This document shows positions 1 to 5,753 of a stretch of DNA of 8,141 nucleotides, piece by piece (position 1 is the first letter of the stretch; each line of letters begins with the position of its first letter). This stretch comes from Pontiella desulfatans (GTDB taxonomy: Bacteria > Verrucomicrobiota > Kiritimatiellia > Kiritimatiellales > Pontiellaceae), in NCBI GenBank assembly GCA_029287275.1, contig JARFRL010000098.1, positions 1 to 8,141 of the forward strand, written 5' to 3'. The notes beneath the pieces are model-generated. The model worked only from the letters and a program-made list of their open reading frames with translations, was not told the origin of the DNA and made no database searches. Both the position numbers and the translations under genes were made by a program.

Positions 1-56
1 TGCCGCTCGCGGTCAGCAACTCGTTCTACCGGCTCATATCGGTCGGCGCGCCGTGA
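1..56 (+). CDS. 3' end of an unidentified CDS (partial)
   Basis: Seventeen complete codons run from base 3 to a TGA at 54-56 and give a peptide ending in SNSFYRLISVGAP. Of the three plus-strand frames this one has the clearest coding signature: 16 of 17 third positions are G or C, as in the genes downstream. The other two frames do not show this. A C-terminal 'FYRL/FFRV' type ending is often seen on secreted repeat or immunoglobulin-like proteins of Verrucomicrobiota and relatives, so the missing gene may be of that kind, but this is only a hint. Nothing about function can be said from 17 residues. No terminator hairpin is evident between this stop and lpdA. Confidence 0.5.
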   Translation, partial: PLAVSNSFYRLISVGAP

Positions 57-87
57 AAAGTCCGGGGAGCGGCGGATTCGAAAACGC

Positions 88-107
88 TTAGGGTTGACTC
101 ACCCTAA
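88..107. repeat. Inverted repeat in the lpdA promoter, candidate operator
   Basis: Two perfect 7-base arms, TTAGGGT and ACCCTAA, are separated by the 6-base spacer TGACTC. The repeat covers the candidate -35 box (94-99), the usual place for a repressor or redox/metabolite regulator site. It is not followed by a T-run on either strand, so it does not look like an intrinsic terminator. No regulator is named; the operator role is inferred from position and symmetry only. Confidence 0.4.
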
Positions 108-123
108 ACAAAATACCAATACT
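94..123 (+). promoter_or_regulatory. Candidate promoter of lpdA
   Basis: A -35-like TTGACT (94-99) is followed after 18 bases by a weaker -10-like AATACT (118-123, 4 of 6 consensus bases). Transcription would start near base 130, leaving a leader of about 22 bases that holds the ribosome binding site. The -35 is good and the -10 is weak, so the exact boxes are tentative. Confidence 0.4.
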
Positions 124-136
124 CCGATCATTATTT

Positions 137-143
137 AAGGAGA
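137..143 (+). promoter_or_regulatory. Ribosome binding site of lpdA
   Basis: AAGGAGA lies 9-10 bases before the ATG at 153 and is a near-perfect Shine-Dalgarno sequence. It supports 153 as the start codon. Confidence 0.75.
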
Positions 144-152
144 CGACCCATC

Positions 153-1541
153 ATGGATTTTGACGTAATTGTTATCGGCGCCGGACCCGGCGGCTATCCC
201 GCGGCCATCAAAGCGGCCCAATTAGGGGCCAAAACGGCCATCATCGAACGCGAATGGCTCGGAGGAACCTGCCTCAACTGCGGTTGCATCCCCACCAAAA
301 CGCTGATCGCCGGAGCCGAGGTTTATCAGAAAATTTTGCACGCCAAGAGCTTCGGCATCAACGTTGGGAAACCCGAAATTGATTATCCCGCGATGGTTAA
401 ACGCAAAGACGACGTCATCGCGACGCAGCAAAAAGGCATCGACTACCTGCTCAACGCGCACGGCGTCACCCTGCTCGAAGGAACCGGGTCCTTCCGCGAC
501 GCCAACACCGTCGCGGTCAAATCGACCGACGGCTCGACCAAAACGATCACCGGCAAGAACATCATCATCGCGACCGGCTCCACCTCCACCGTTCCGGGCT
601 TCATTCCCAAACACGAGCGGATCGTCGAGAGCCGCGCCTTTCTGGAGTTGAAGGAACTGCCGGAAACCCTGCTGGTCCTCGGCGGCGGCTACATCGGCTC
701 CGAGCTCGCCTGCATGGCCGCGGGCCTCGGCGTGAAGGTCACGATCGTGGAATTGCTTCCCGACATTCTGATGCTGCTCGACAAAGACGTGCGCCAAGTC
801 GTCAAGAAACACATGAAGAGCGAACTCGGCATGACCCTCGTCACCGGCGACGCGATGGCGGACATTCAAGCCACCGATAAAAGCGTCACCGCGACCGCGG
901 GCGAAAAAACGCTCGAGGCCGACATGCTGCTGGTTTCCATCGGACGGAGCCCGGTGACCGACGGGCTCAACATCGAGGCCGCGGGCGTGAACGTCAGCGA
1001 CCGCGGATACGTCGAGGTCGACGAGCTCAGTCGCACCAACGTCCCGAACATCTACTGCATTGGCGATGTCTCCGGACGCATGCAGCTCGCGCACGCGGCG
1101 ACCTCGCAGGCGATGTACGCGGTCGAGCACGCCATCAAGGGCGAGGAGAAAATCGAGGAGGTCGTCATCCCGGGCGTCATCTTCACCTCGCCGGAAGTCG
1201 CGCTCGTTGGCCACACGGAAGAGGAGTGCGAGAAACTCGGCCTTTCCGTCAACATCGGCAAGTTCCACTTCAAACCGTTGGGCAAGGCGCAGGCCGCGAA
1301 CGAAACCGAAGGCTTCGTCAAAATCATCGCGGACAAAGAGACCGACCGGATTCTGGGCGCGCAATGCGCGGGCCCGCACGCGACAGATCTGATCAGCGAA
1401 ATGGTCGTCGCCGTTCGCGAGGAGATCACCGCGGAAGAACTGGGCAATACGGTTCACGCCCACCCCACCTTCGCGGAAATCTGGATGGAAGCCGCGCACG
1501 CCTTGCATAAAGGCTGCGTGCACGCGCCGCCGGCGCGCTAA
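153..1541 (+). CDS. lpdA: Dihydrolipoyl dehydrogenase (E3 component)
   Basis: Cytoplasmic flavoprotein disulfide reductase of 462 residues, the usual length. It reoxidises dihydrolipoamide with NAD+ for 2-oxoacid dehydrogenase complexes and/or the glycine cleavage system. Visible motifs in order: FAD-binding GAGPGG at 9-14; redox-active disulfide C40 and C45 in a CLNCGC-IPTK motif; NAD-binding GGGYIG at 177-182; second FAD motif with G304-D305 (CIGDV); and the C-terminal active-site HAHPT motif with base H437 and partner E442. The full set makes the E3 assignment firm over glutathione or mercuric reductase. C43 gives a third cysteine between the two redox cysteines (see findings). No E1, E2 or GcvPHT gene is adjacent, so which complex it serves cannot be read here. 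A strong Shine-Dalgarno supports the start, and the terminator after the stop suggests a monocistronic transcript. Confidence 0.95.
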   Translation: MDFDVIVIGAGPGGYPAAIKAAQLGAKTAIIEREWLGGTCLNCGCIPTKTLIAGAEVYQKILHAKSFGINVGKPEIDYPAMVKRKDDVIATQQKGIDYLLNAHGVTLLEGTGSFRDANTVAVKSTDGSTKTITGKNIIIATGSTSTVPGFIPKHERIVESRAFLELKELPETLLVLGGGYIGSELACMAAGLGVKVTIVELLPDILMLLDKDVRQVVKKHMKSELGMTLVTGDAMADIQATDKSVTATAGEKTLEADMLLVSIGRSPVTDGLNIEAAGVNVSDRGYVEVDELSRTNVPNIYCIGDVSGRMQLAHAATSQAMYAVEHAIKGEEKIEEVVIPGVIFTSPEVALVGHTEEECEKLGLSVNIGKFHFKPLGKAQAANETEGFVKIIADKETDRILGAQCAGPHATDLISEMVVAVREEITAEELGNTVHAHPTFAEIWMEAAHALHKGCVHAPPAR

Positions 1542-1566
1542 TGGTTTCGTCCAAAACGGAAGGTCT

Positions 1567-1600
1567 AAAACGTCTTGTCCTCAAGGCGTTTTTTCTTTTT
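1567..1600 (+). terminator. Intrinsic terminator after lpdA
   Basis: An 11-base-pair stem (1567-1577 with 1582-1592, one G-U pair) closes a 4-base loop TCCT and runs into a T-rich tail TTTTTTCTTTTT. It begins 25 bases after the lpdA stop. Stem length, small loop and T-tract are those of a classic rho-independent terminator, so the downstream DUF481 gene needs its own promoter. Confidence 0.9.
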
Positions 1601-1607
1601 GTAGTGG

Positions 1608-1636
1608 TTGACCGCGTATGGTTGAAGGGATAGCTT
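1608..1636 (+). promoter_or_regulatory. Candidate promoter of the DUF481 gene
   Basis: TTGACC (1608-1613) lies 17 bases upstream of TAGCTT (1631-1636, 3 of 6 consensus bases), just after the lpdA terminator. The -35 is good and the -10 is poor. A promoter is needed here because the terminator precedes this gene. If this one is correct, an in-frame ATG at 1618 would fall inside it and could not be the start codon. Confidence 0.3.
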
Positions 1637-1674
1637 CGCCCGACTTATTCAGGAAACGGACCCGTAATTTGCTC

Positions 1675-2733
1675 ATGACGAAATTTATTTCACCGCTCAT
1701 CGCCCTATTCCTCGCGACCGCCACCGGTTTCGCGGCGGACACCATCGTGCTCAAGAACGGGGACGTGCTGACGGGAACCATCCTGAAACAAACATCCGAC
1801 GCGGTCTATTTCAAGTCCAGCGCGTTCGGATCCGTGAGCGTGAACACGCGCGATATCGCGGAACTGCGCATTCGGGCCGAGGAGCTTGGAGAAATCACGG
1901 TGCCCGCGACGGCCCTGGAACCGGCGACTCCCGAACCTGAAAAGGTGGTCGCTCCCCAGGTGGCGCGCCAAAACGCGACGACGCCCCCGCAGGCCAAAAA
2001 AGAGCCCAAGAAGATGAAGCAATGGACCGGGCAGGCGGGCCTCGCGATCGCGATGCGCGAGTCCAACACGCTGCGGCGATCCGGAGATAAAGTCGTTGAA
2101 AAACAGGAATCGTTCGAATCCTATCGCCTGTATGGCAACGTCAACTGGAAGAGCGAGAGCGAGCGAAACGATCTGCGCTGGGACTGGACCTATCGCTACA
2201 GCAGTTCCGACATCCGTAAAACCGACGACTTCATGAACCTCACCCAGAAGTACAAACACACGTTCGTGGACAACAATTATTTCGCGTCGGCGAAAACCGT
2301 TTTTCAGCGCGACTATCGCCGGAAGATCGAATCCGAATTCCTTCAGACCGCGGAAATGGGCATCAAGTGGTTCAACCGACCCAAACTCCAGCTATCCACC
2401 TCGGCCGGAGGCGGGTATCACACCTACGAGCGCCTCGTCTACAACGGCTCGACCGGAAACAACGATCAGATGGTGGTCTCGCAACCAAAGTTCATTTTCG
2501 ATCAGTCGCTGCGCTGGCAGATGGTTAATTCGTTGACGCTGATTCAGAAATACACGCACCTCGGGGATCTGACGAACTATCACTTCCTCTTCTCGGCCGG
2601 CGTGGAAAACAAGCTGGTGCGCGATTTGTTCCTGCGCGTCGAATACCGCCTCGACCGCGACACCGAGGTCAGCTACGACGACAGGGGCTATTACGACAAA
2701 GCCCTGTTGACCAGCGTGCTCTACAAATTCTAA
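1675..2733 (+). CDS. Secreted DUF481-type outer-membrane barrel protein
   Basis: 352 residues from the ATG at 1675. This start puts a clean Sec signal peptide at the N terminus: MTK, a hydrophobic stretch of about residues 4-17, and signal peptidase cleavage around residues 20-22 (GFAAD). Residues about 22-68 form a small beta-rich domain beginning DTIVLKNGDVLTG, similar in style to SH3/LSm-like domains. Residues about 75-115 are a Pro/Ala/Lys-rich linker. Residues about 118-352 alternate aromatic and polar residues as membrane beta-strands do and resemble DUF481 (YdiY-like) proteins. The last residue is Phe, the usual terminal signature recognised by the barrel assembly machinery. An in-frame ATG at 1618 would add 19 residues before the signal peptide and is disfavoured; a TTG at 1669 is also possible because the Shine-Dalgarno is weak. 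The function of the family is unknown. Its stop overlaps that of the convergent lipoprotein gene. Confidence 0.75.
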   Translation: MTKFISPLIALFLATATGFAADTIVLKNGDVLTGTILKQTSDAVYFKSSAFGSVSVNTRDIAELRIRAEELGEITVPATALEPATPEPEKVVAPQVARQNATTPPQAKKEPKKMKQWTGQAGLAIAMRESNTLRRSGDKVVEKQESFESYRLYGNVNWKSESERNDLRWDWTYRYSSSDIRKTDDFMNLTQKYKHTFVDNNYFASAKTVFQRDYRRKIESEFLQTAEMGIKWFNRPKLQLSTSAGGGYHTYERLVYNGSTGNNDQMVVSQPKFIFDQSLRWQMVNSLTLIQKYTHLGDLTNYHFLFSAGVENKLVRDLFLRVEYRLDRDTEVSYDDRGYYDKALLTSVLYKF

Positions 2734-3245
2734 TCCGCGGGCGCTTCGGCCAGCAGCTCGAAATCGCTTGTTTTGATCGGCCGCACCGCGGTGGCGGACA
2801 ACTGAACCAGGCCAGCCCGCGTTTGATAGGGTTTCCCATGGACCACGATCATGTAGCCCGGCTTGGCCCGCGAACGCAGATAATCGATCCGGGCCGGCTT
2901 GTTCACCGCCCACCCCGCGAGGAACAGCCCATCGCCCGTCGCCGACAGATGATATGGTTTTCCACCGCCATGATCTTTCCAATCGAAATCGCGATGCTCC
3001 ACCTTAAACGCGACCTGAATGGTCCGTTCCGTCTCCTTGAACTGGACCTCCGTGATGATCCCCGCCCACGCGACCTCCGTGTTTTCGAACGCCTTGAAGT
3101 CCGCCGTCACGTCCGCGGGGCGCACGCTCCGGTCCGCCCGGCCATGGACTTTTTTCTCGTTTCCCGATTTGGGGCGATAACTCCCCTGCTCAACCGTTGA
3201 GCAACCAGCCACCAACACCATACCAAGCACCAAAAATCTTTTCAT
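2730..3245 (-). CDS. Small lipoprotein of unknown function
   Basis: 171 residues from an ATG whose first base is 3245. The N terminus MKRFLVLGMVLVAGC is a lipoprotein signal peptide with lipobox LVAGC, so C15 would be lipidated after signal peptidase II cleavage. The next residues are STVEQ, with no Asp at +2, which in enterobacterial rules favours the outer membrane. The start is set by a perfect AGGAGG 5 bases upstream; a longer in-frame start at 3311 would bury the signal peptide. After a polar linker, residues about 45-160 alternate hydrophobic and polar residues like a compact beta barrel, with an 'EVAWAGIITEV' strand near the start. This faintly recalls OB-like or Slp-type lipoproteins, but I do not recognise the family. 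It is convergent with the DUF481 gene and divergent from thrS. Confidence 0.75.
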   Translation of the reverse strand: MKRFLVLGMVLVAGCSTVEQGSYRPKSGNEKKVHGRADRSVRPADVTADFKAFENTEVAWAGIITEVQFKETERTIQVAFKVEHRDFDWKDHGGGKPYHLSATGDGLFLAGWAVNKPARIDYLRSRAKPGYMIVVHGKPYQTRAGLVQLSATAVRPIKTSDFELLAEAPAD

Positions 3246-3250
3246 TAAAG

Positions 3251-3256
3251 CCTCCT
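3251..3256 (-). promoter_or_regulatory. Ribosome binding site of the lipoprotein gene
   Basis: Read on the minus strand this is AGGAGG, a perfect match to the anti-Shine-Dalgarno core, 5 bases before the ATG at 3245. It decides the start against the longer in-frame option at 3311. Confidence 0.85.
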
Positions 3257-3267
3257 GAAAGACACCT

Positions 3268-3296
3268 ACTTTACCTTCGCCCGCGGACTTTCGCAA
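3268..3296 (-). promoter_or_regulatory. Candidate promoter of the lipoprotein gene
   Basis: On the minus strand TTGCGA (3296-3291) is followed after exactly 17 bases by TAAAGT (3273-3268). Each box matches 4 of 6 consensus bases. Transcription would begin about 16 bases before the start codon, with the AGGAGG inside that short leader. Position and spacing fit, but the boxes are only moderate matches. Confidence 0.4.
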
Positions 3297-3317
3297 CGGC
3301 GCTTTTTTCAAACATCG

Positions 3318-3329
3318 AAACCGCGGTTT
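3318..3329. repeat. Perfect 12-base palindrome between divergent genes
   Basis: AAACCGCGGTTT equals its own reverse complement. It lies between the two divergent candidate promoters, 29 bases upstream of the thrS -35 and 21 bases upstream of the lipoprotein -35, where a dimeric regulator could bind. It has no loop, so it is unlikely to be an RNA hairpin. The regulatory role is inference. Confidence 0.35.
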
Positions 3330-3358
3330 TCCAAGGGATTATTTGGTTCTCGCGCCAA

Positions 3359-3387
3359 TTGACACCCTCACGACGACGCCTTATATT
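3359..3387 (+). promoter_or_regulatory. Near-consensus sigma-70 type promoter of thrS-infC
   Basis: A perfect -35 box TTGACA (3359-3364), a 17-base spacer and a -10 box TATATT (3382-3387, 5 of 6) make this the best promoter in the window. Transcription should start near 3394, giving a leader of about 27 bases before the ATG at 3421. The promoter rules out any thrS start codon upstream of about 3394. Confidence 0.8.
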
Positions 3388-3402
3388 CTCTCTCTTTTCA
3401 CC

Positions 3403-3407
3403 GGAGA
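3403..3407 (+). promoter_or_regulatory. Ribosome binding site of thrS
   Basis: GGAGA lies 13 bases before the ATG at 3421, slightly farther than usual. A second in-frame ATG at 3433 has only A-rich sequence before it, so 3421 is preferred; the two differ by four residues. Confidence 0.55.
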
Positions 3408-3420
3408 AATTTTCTATCAC

Positions 3421-5172
3421 ATGAAAAACGAAATGAACGATTTGGATCGATTGCGCCACTCGACGGCGCACGTGATGGCGGCGGCGGTTTGCCGCTTGTT
3501 TGAGGACGTTCAACTAGACATTGGTCCCGCGACCGACGACGGCTTCTACTACGACTTCGAACTCGAAGCGCGGCTCACGCCCGAGGACTTCGAGAAGATC
3601 GAAGCCGAAATGAAGAAGATCGTCGAAGAAAACCACGCCTTCGAGTGCGTGACGGTTTCGCGCGACGAAGCCAAAGAGTTGCTGAAGGATCAGAAATACA
3701 AGCTCGAACGGCTGGCCGACATTCCGGAAGGCGAAGCGATCACCTTCTATACCTGCGGCGAGTTCATGGATCTGTGCGCGGGGCCGCACGTGGAAAGCAC
3801 CGGCAAGCTGCGCGCGTTCCAGATCATGAACATCGCGGGCTCCTACTTCCGCGGCAAAGAAACCAACCCGATGCTGCAGCGCCTATACGGCACGGCCTTC
3901 ACCAACCCCAAGCAGCTGCGGCTTTATCTAAAACAGATCGAGGAAGCCCAAAAACGCGACCACCGCAAGCTGGGCAAGGAGCTCGACCTCTTCTCCATTT
4001 CCGAAGCGGTCGGACCGGGCCTCGTCAACTGGCACCCCAAGGGCGCGCGGATTCGGTCGACGATCGAGGACTTCTGGAAAAAGGAACACTTCAAGAACGG
4101 CTACGACATCGTCTACACCCCCCACATCGGCAAAGCCAACCTGTGGGAAACCTCCGGCCATTTGGATTTCTACCGCGAGGGCATGTTCGCGGCGATGGAC
4201 GTCGACGGGCAGGAATATTTCGCGAAGCCGATGAACTGCCCCTTCCACGTCGAGATCTACAAAACCGGACTACGCTCCTACCGCGAGTTGCCGCTGCGCT
4301 GGGCCGAGCTCGGCACCGTCTACCGCTACGAGAAGGCCGGCACGTTGCATGGCCTCTTCCGCGTCCGCGGCTTCACGCAGGACGACGCGCACATCTTCTG
4401 CACCGTCGAACAGATCGAGGACGAAGTGAAGGAAGTCATCCGCTTCTGCAACTTCATCTGGAAAACCTTCGGCTTCACCGAAGTCAAAGCCTACCTCTCC
4501 ACCCGCCCCGAAAAAGCGGTCGGCGAGCCGGAACGGTGGGATCTGGCCACCCAATCGCTCGAAGCCGCGATCAAGGCCGAGGGACTGCCCTACGAGGTGG
4601 ACGAAGGCGGCGGCGCGTTCTATGGCCCGAAGATCGACCTGAAGGTGAAAGACGCGATCGGCCGCGAATGGCAGACCAGCACCATCCAGTTCGACTTCAA
4701 TCTGCCCGAGCGCTTCGACCTGAAATACATCGGCGGCGACGGCGACGCGCACCGACCCTACATGGTGCACCGCGCCTTGTTCGGCAGCATGGAGCGTTTC
4801 TTCGGCATCCTCACCGAGCACTACGCCGGCGGCTTCCCCGTCTGGCTCGCGCCGGAACAGGTCCGCGTTCTTCCGCTTTCCGACGATCAACTCGATTACG
4901 CGGACGAGGTTCTCGCCGCGCTTCGCGGCGCGGAAATCCGCGCCACCATCGATAAAAAGCAGGGCAAACTGAACGGAAAAGTGAAGAACGCCCAGCTCGA
5001 CAAAGTTCCGTATATGCTTATTATCGGCAAGCAGGAACAAGAAAGCAGCCAAGTCGCCGTGCGTCATCGCCTAGCTGGCATGAAAGGCGCTTGTGGTTTG
5101 GATGCGTTCATCGCCCAACTCAAGCAGGAAGAGTTGGATAAAAAAACAGTAGACATGGAGGTCTCAGATTAG
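3421..5172 (+). CDS. thrS: Threonyl-tRNA synthetase lacking the TGS domain
   Basis: 583 residues; class II synthetase that charges tRNA-Thr with threonine in the cytoplasm. The editing domain comes first, with H13-xxx-H17 (RHSTAH) and C119-xxx-H123 (CAGPH), the four residues used to clear mischarged seryl-tRNA. The catalytic core follows: motif 1 near LWETSGH (241-247), motif 2 with R302, zinc ligands C273, H324 and H450, and motif 3 in HRALFGSMERF. From recalled E. coli numbering, the zinc ligands and the motif 2 arginine all sit 61 residues lower, so the missing piece is exactly the N-terminal TGS domain. The anticodon-binding domain spans about 479-575. The start is fixed by the promoter at 3359-3387; a TTG at 3343 in the same frame lies upstream of that promoter. 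The leader is only about 27 bases, so an E. coli-like translational operator or a T-box is absent. It overlaps infC by 5 bases. Confidence 0.95.
   Translation: MKNEMNDLDRLRHSTAHVMAAAVCRLFEDVQLDIGPATDDGFYYDFELEARLTPEDFEKIEAEMKKIVEENHAFECVTVSRDEAKELLKDQKYKLERLADIPEGEAITFYTCGEFMDLCAGPHVESTGKLRAFQIMNIAGSYFRGKETNPMLQRLYGTAFTNPKQLRLYLKQIEEAQKRDHRKLGKELDLFSISEAVGPGLVNWHPKGARIRSTIEDFWKKEHFKNGYDIVYTPHIGKANLWETSGHLDFYREGMFAAMDVDGQEYFAKPMNCPFHVEIYKTGLRSYRELPLRWAELGTVYRYEKAGTLHGLFRVRGFTQDDAHIFCTVEQIEDEVKEVIRFCNFIWKTFGFTEVKAYLSTRPEKAVGEPERWDLATQSLEAAIKAEGLPYEVDEGGGAFYGPKIDLKVKDAIGREWQTSTIQFDFNLPERFDLKYIGGDGDAHRPYMVHRALFGSMERFFGILTEHYAGGFPVWLAPEQVRVLPLSDDQLDYADEVLAALRGAEIRATIDKKQGKLNGKVKNAQLDKVPYMLIIGKQEQESSQVAVRHRLAGMKGACGLDAFIAQLKQEELDKKTVDMEVSD
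5157..5161 (+). promoter_or_regulatory. Ribosome binding site selecting the ATT start of infC
   Basis: GGAGG, inside the last codons of thrS, ends 6 bases before the ATT at 5168. It is the only strong Shine-Dalgarno in reach of the infC upstream frame and points directly to the ATT. The ATG at 5285 has no comparable sequence in front. Confidence 0.8.
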
Positions 5173-5719
5173 CAAGCCAAACTACAGAGGCAGGCCGCAA
5201 CGCGAGCCGCAAGTTAGAATCAATCATCGAATCCGGGTTCCGGAAATCCGAGTCGTCGATCCGAATGGCGACCAGCTCGGCATCATGAAAACCGGCGACG
5301 CGCTCAACCGCGCCAAGCAATACGGCATCGATCTCGTGGAAGTCTCTCCCACCGCCAAGCCCCCGTTATGCAAAATAATGGATTACGGCAAATTCAAGTA
5401 CGACCAGGAAAAGAAGAAAAAAGAGCAGAAAAAGCACCAGGTGCAAACGAAGCTCAAGGAAGTCAAATTCCGCGTCAACGTCGGCGACCACGACTACGAC
5501 ACCAAAATGCGCAACCTGCGCAAGTTCATCGAACACGGCGACCGCGTGAAAGTCTCGCTCATGTTCCGCGGCCGCGAGAACGCCCACCGCGAGCTCGGCT
5601 TCGAAGTCGTTCAGCGCGTCATCAAGGAAACGGAAGACATCGCCACGGTTGATCAGGTTCCGCGTCTGCAAGGTCGTTTCGTGACGGCCATTCTCGTGCC
5701 GAAGAAAAAAGGTAAATAA
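5168..5719 (+). CDS. infC: Translation initiation factor IF-3, with ATT start codon
   Basis: 183 residues when started at the ATT at 5168 (E. coli IF-3 has 180). IF-3 binds the 30S subunit, prevents premature 50S joining and checks start codon and initiator tRNA. The N-terminal domain contains RINHRIRVPEIRVVD and EVSP-TAKPPLC; the family signature KIMDYGKFKYDQEK ends it. A Lys-rich helical linker follows, then the C-terminal domain with FRGRENAH and a basic tail PKKKGK. Starting at the ATG at 5285 would delete the conserved RINxxIR and GDQLGI strands. The upstream frame is closed by a stop at 5150 and contains no ATG, GTG or TTG before 5285. The ATT with its GGAGG is therefore the start, matching the known AUU start of infC used for self-regulation. 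It overlaps the thrS stop by 5 bases, suggesting coupled translation and a shared transcript. Confidence 0.93.
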   Translation: MSKPNYRGRPQREPQVRINHRIRVPEIRVVDPNGDQLGIMKTGDALNRAKQYGIDLVEVSPTAKPPLCKIMDYGKFKYDQEKKKKEQKKHQVQTKLKEVKFRVNVGDHDYDTKMRNLRKFIEHGDRVKVSLMFRGRENAHRELGFEVVQRVIKETEDIATVDQVPRLQGRFVTAILVPKKKGK

Positions 5720-5742
5720 ACGCTCAACACACCCACCCCTCC

Positions 5743-5746
5743 GGAG
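5743..5746 (+). promoter_or_regulatory. Ribosome binding site of the autotransporter gene
   Basis: GGAG lies 7 bases before the ATG at 5754 and 10 bases before a second ATG at 5757. The spacing slightly favours 5754; the two starts differ by one residue. Confidence 0.6.
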
Positions 5747-5753
5747 TTGTTCA

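Noticed and set aside
222..1523. Long minus-strand open frame (433 codons) opposite lpdA
   Set aside because: It is an antisense shadow of the GC-rich lpdA codons: composition is skewed to Arg, Asp, Gly and Val with no recognisable motif, while the plus strand carries all dihydrolipoyl dehydrogenase motifs.
1618..1674. Longer N terminus of the DUF481 protein (ATG at 1618)
   Set aside because: It adds 19 charged or polar residues before a clean signal peptide and falls within the candidate promoter. The weak Shine-Dalgarno at 1675 leaves some doubt.
2734..2765. Hairpin around a TTCG tetraloop after the DUF481 stop as a terminator
   Set aside because: Only two or three pairs form and no T-run follows on either strand.
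3246..3311. Longer N terminus of the lipoprotein (start at 3311)
   Set aside because: It would place 22 extra residues before the lipoprotein signal peptide, and a perfect AGGAGG points to 3245.
3645..4955. 436-codon plus-strand frame inside thrS
   Set aside because: It is extremely Arg-rich, lies wholly within the thrS coding sequence in another frame, and has no ribosome binding site or family resemblance.
5285..5287. ATG at 5285 as the start of infC
   Set aside because: It would remove 39 residues that include conserved IF-3 sequence, and it lacks a ribosome binding site of the quality found before the ATT at 5168.
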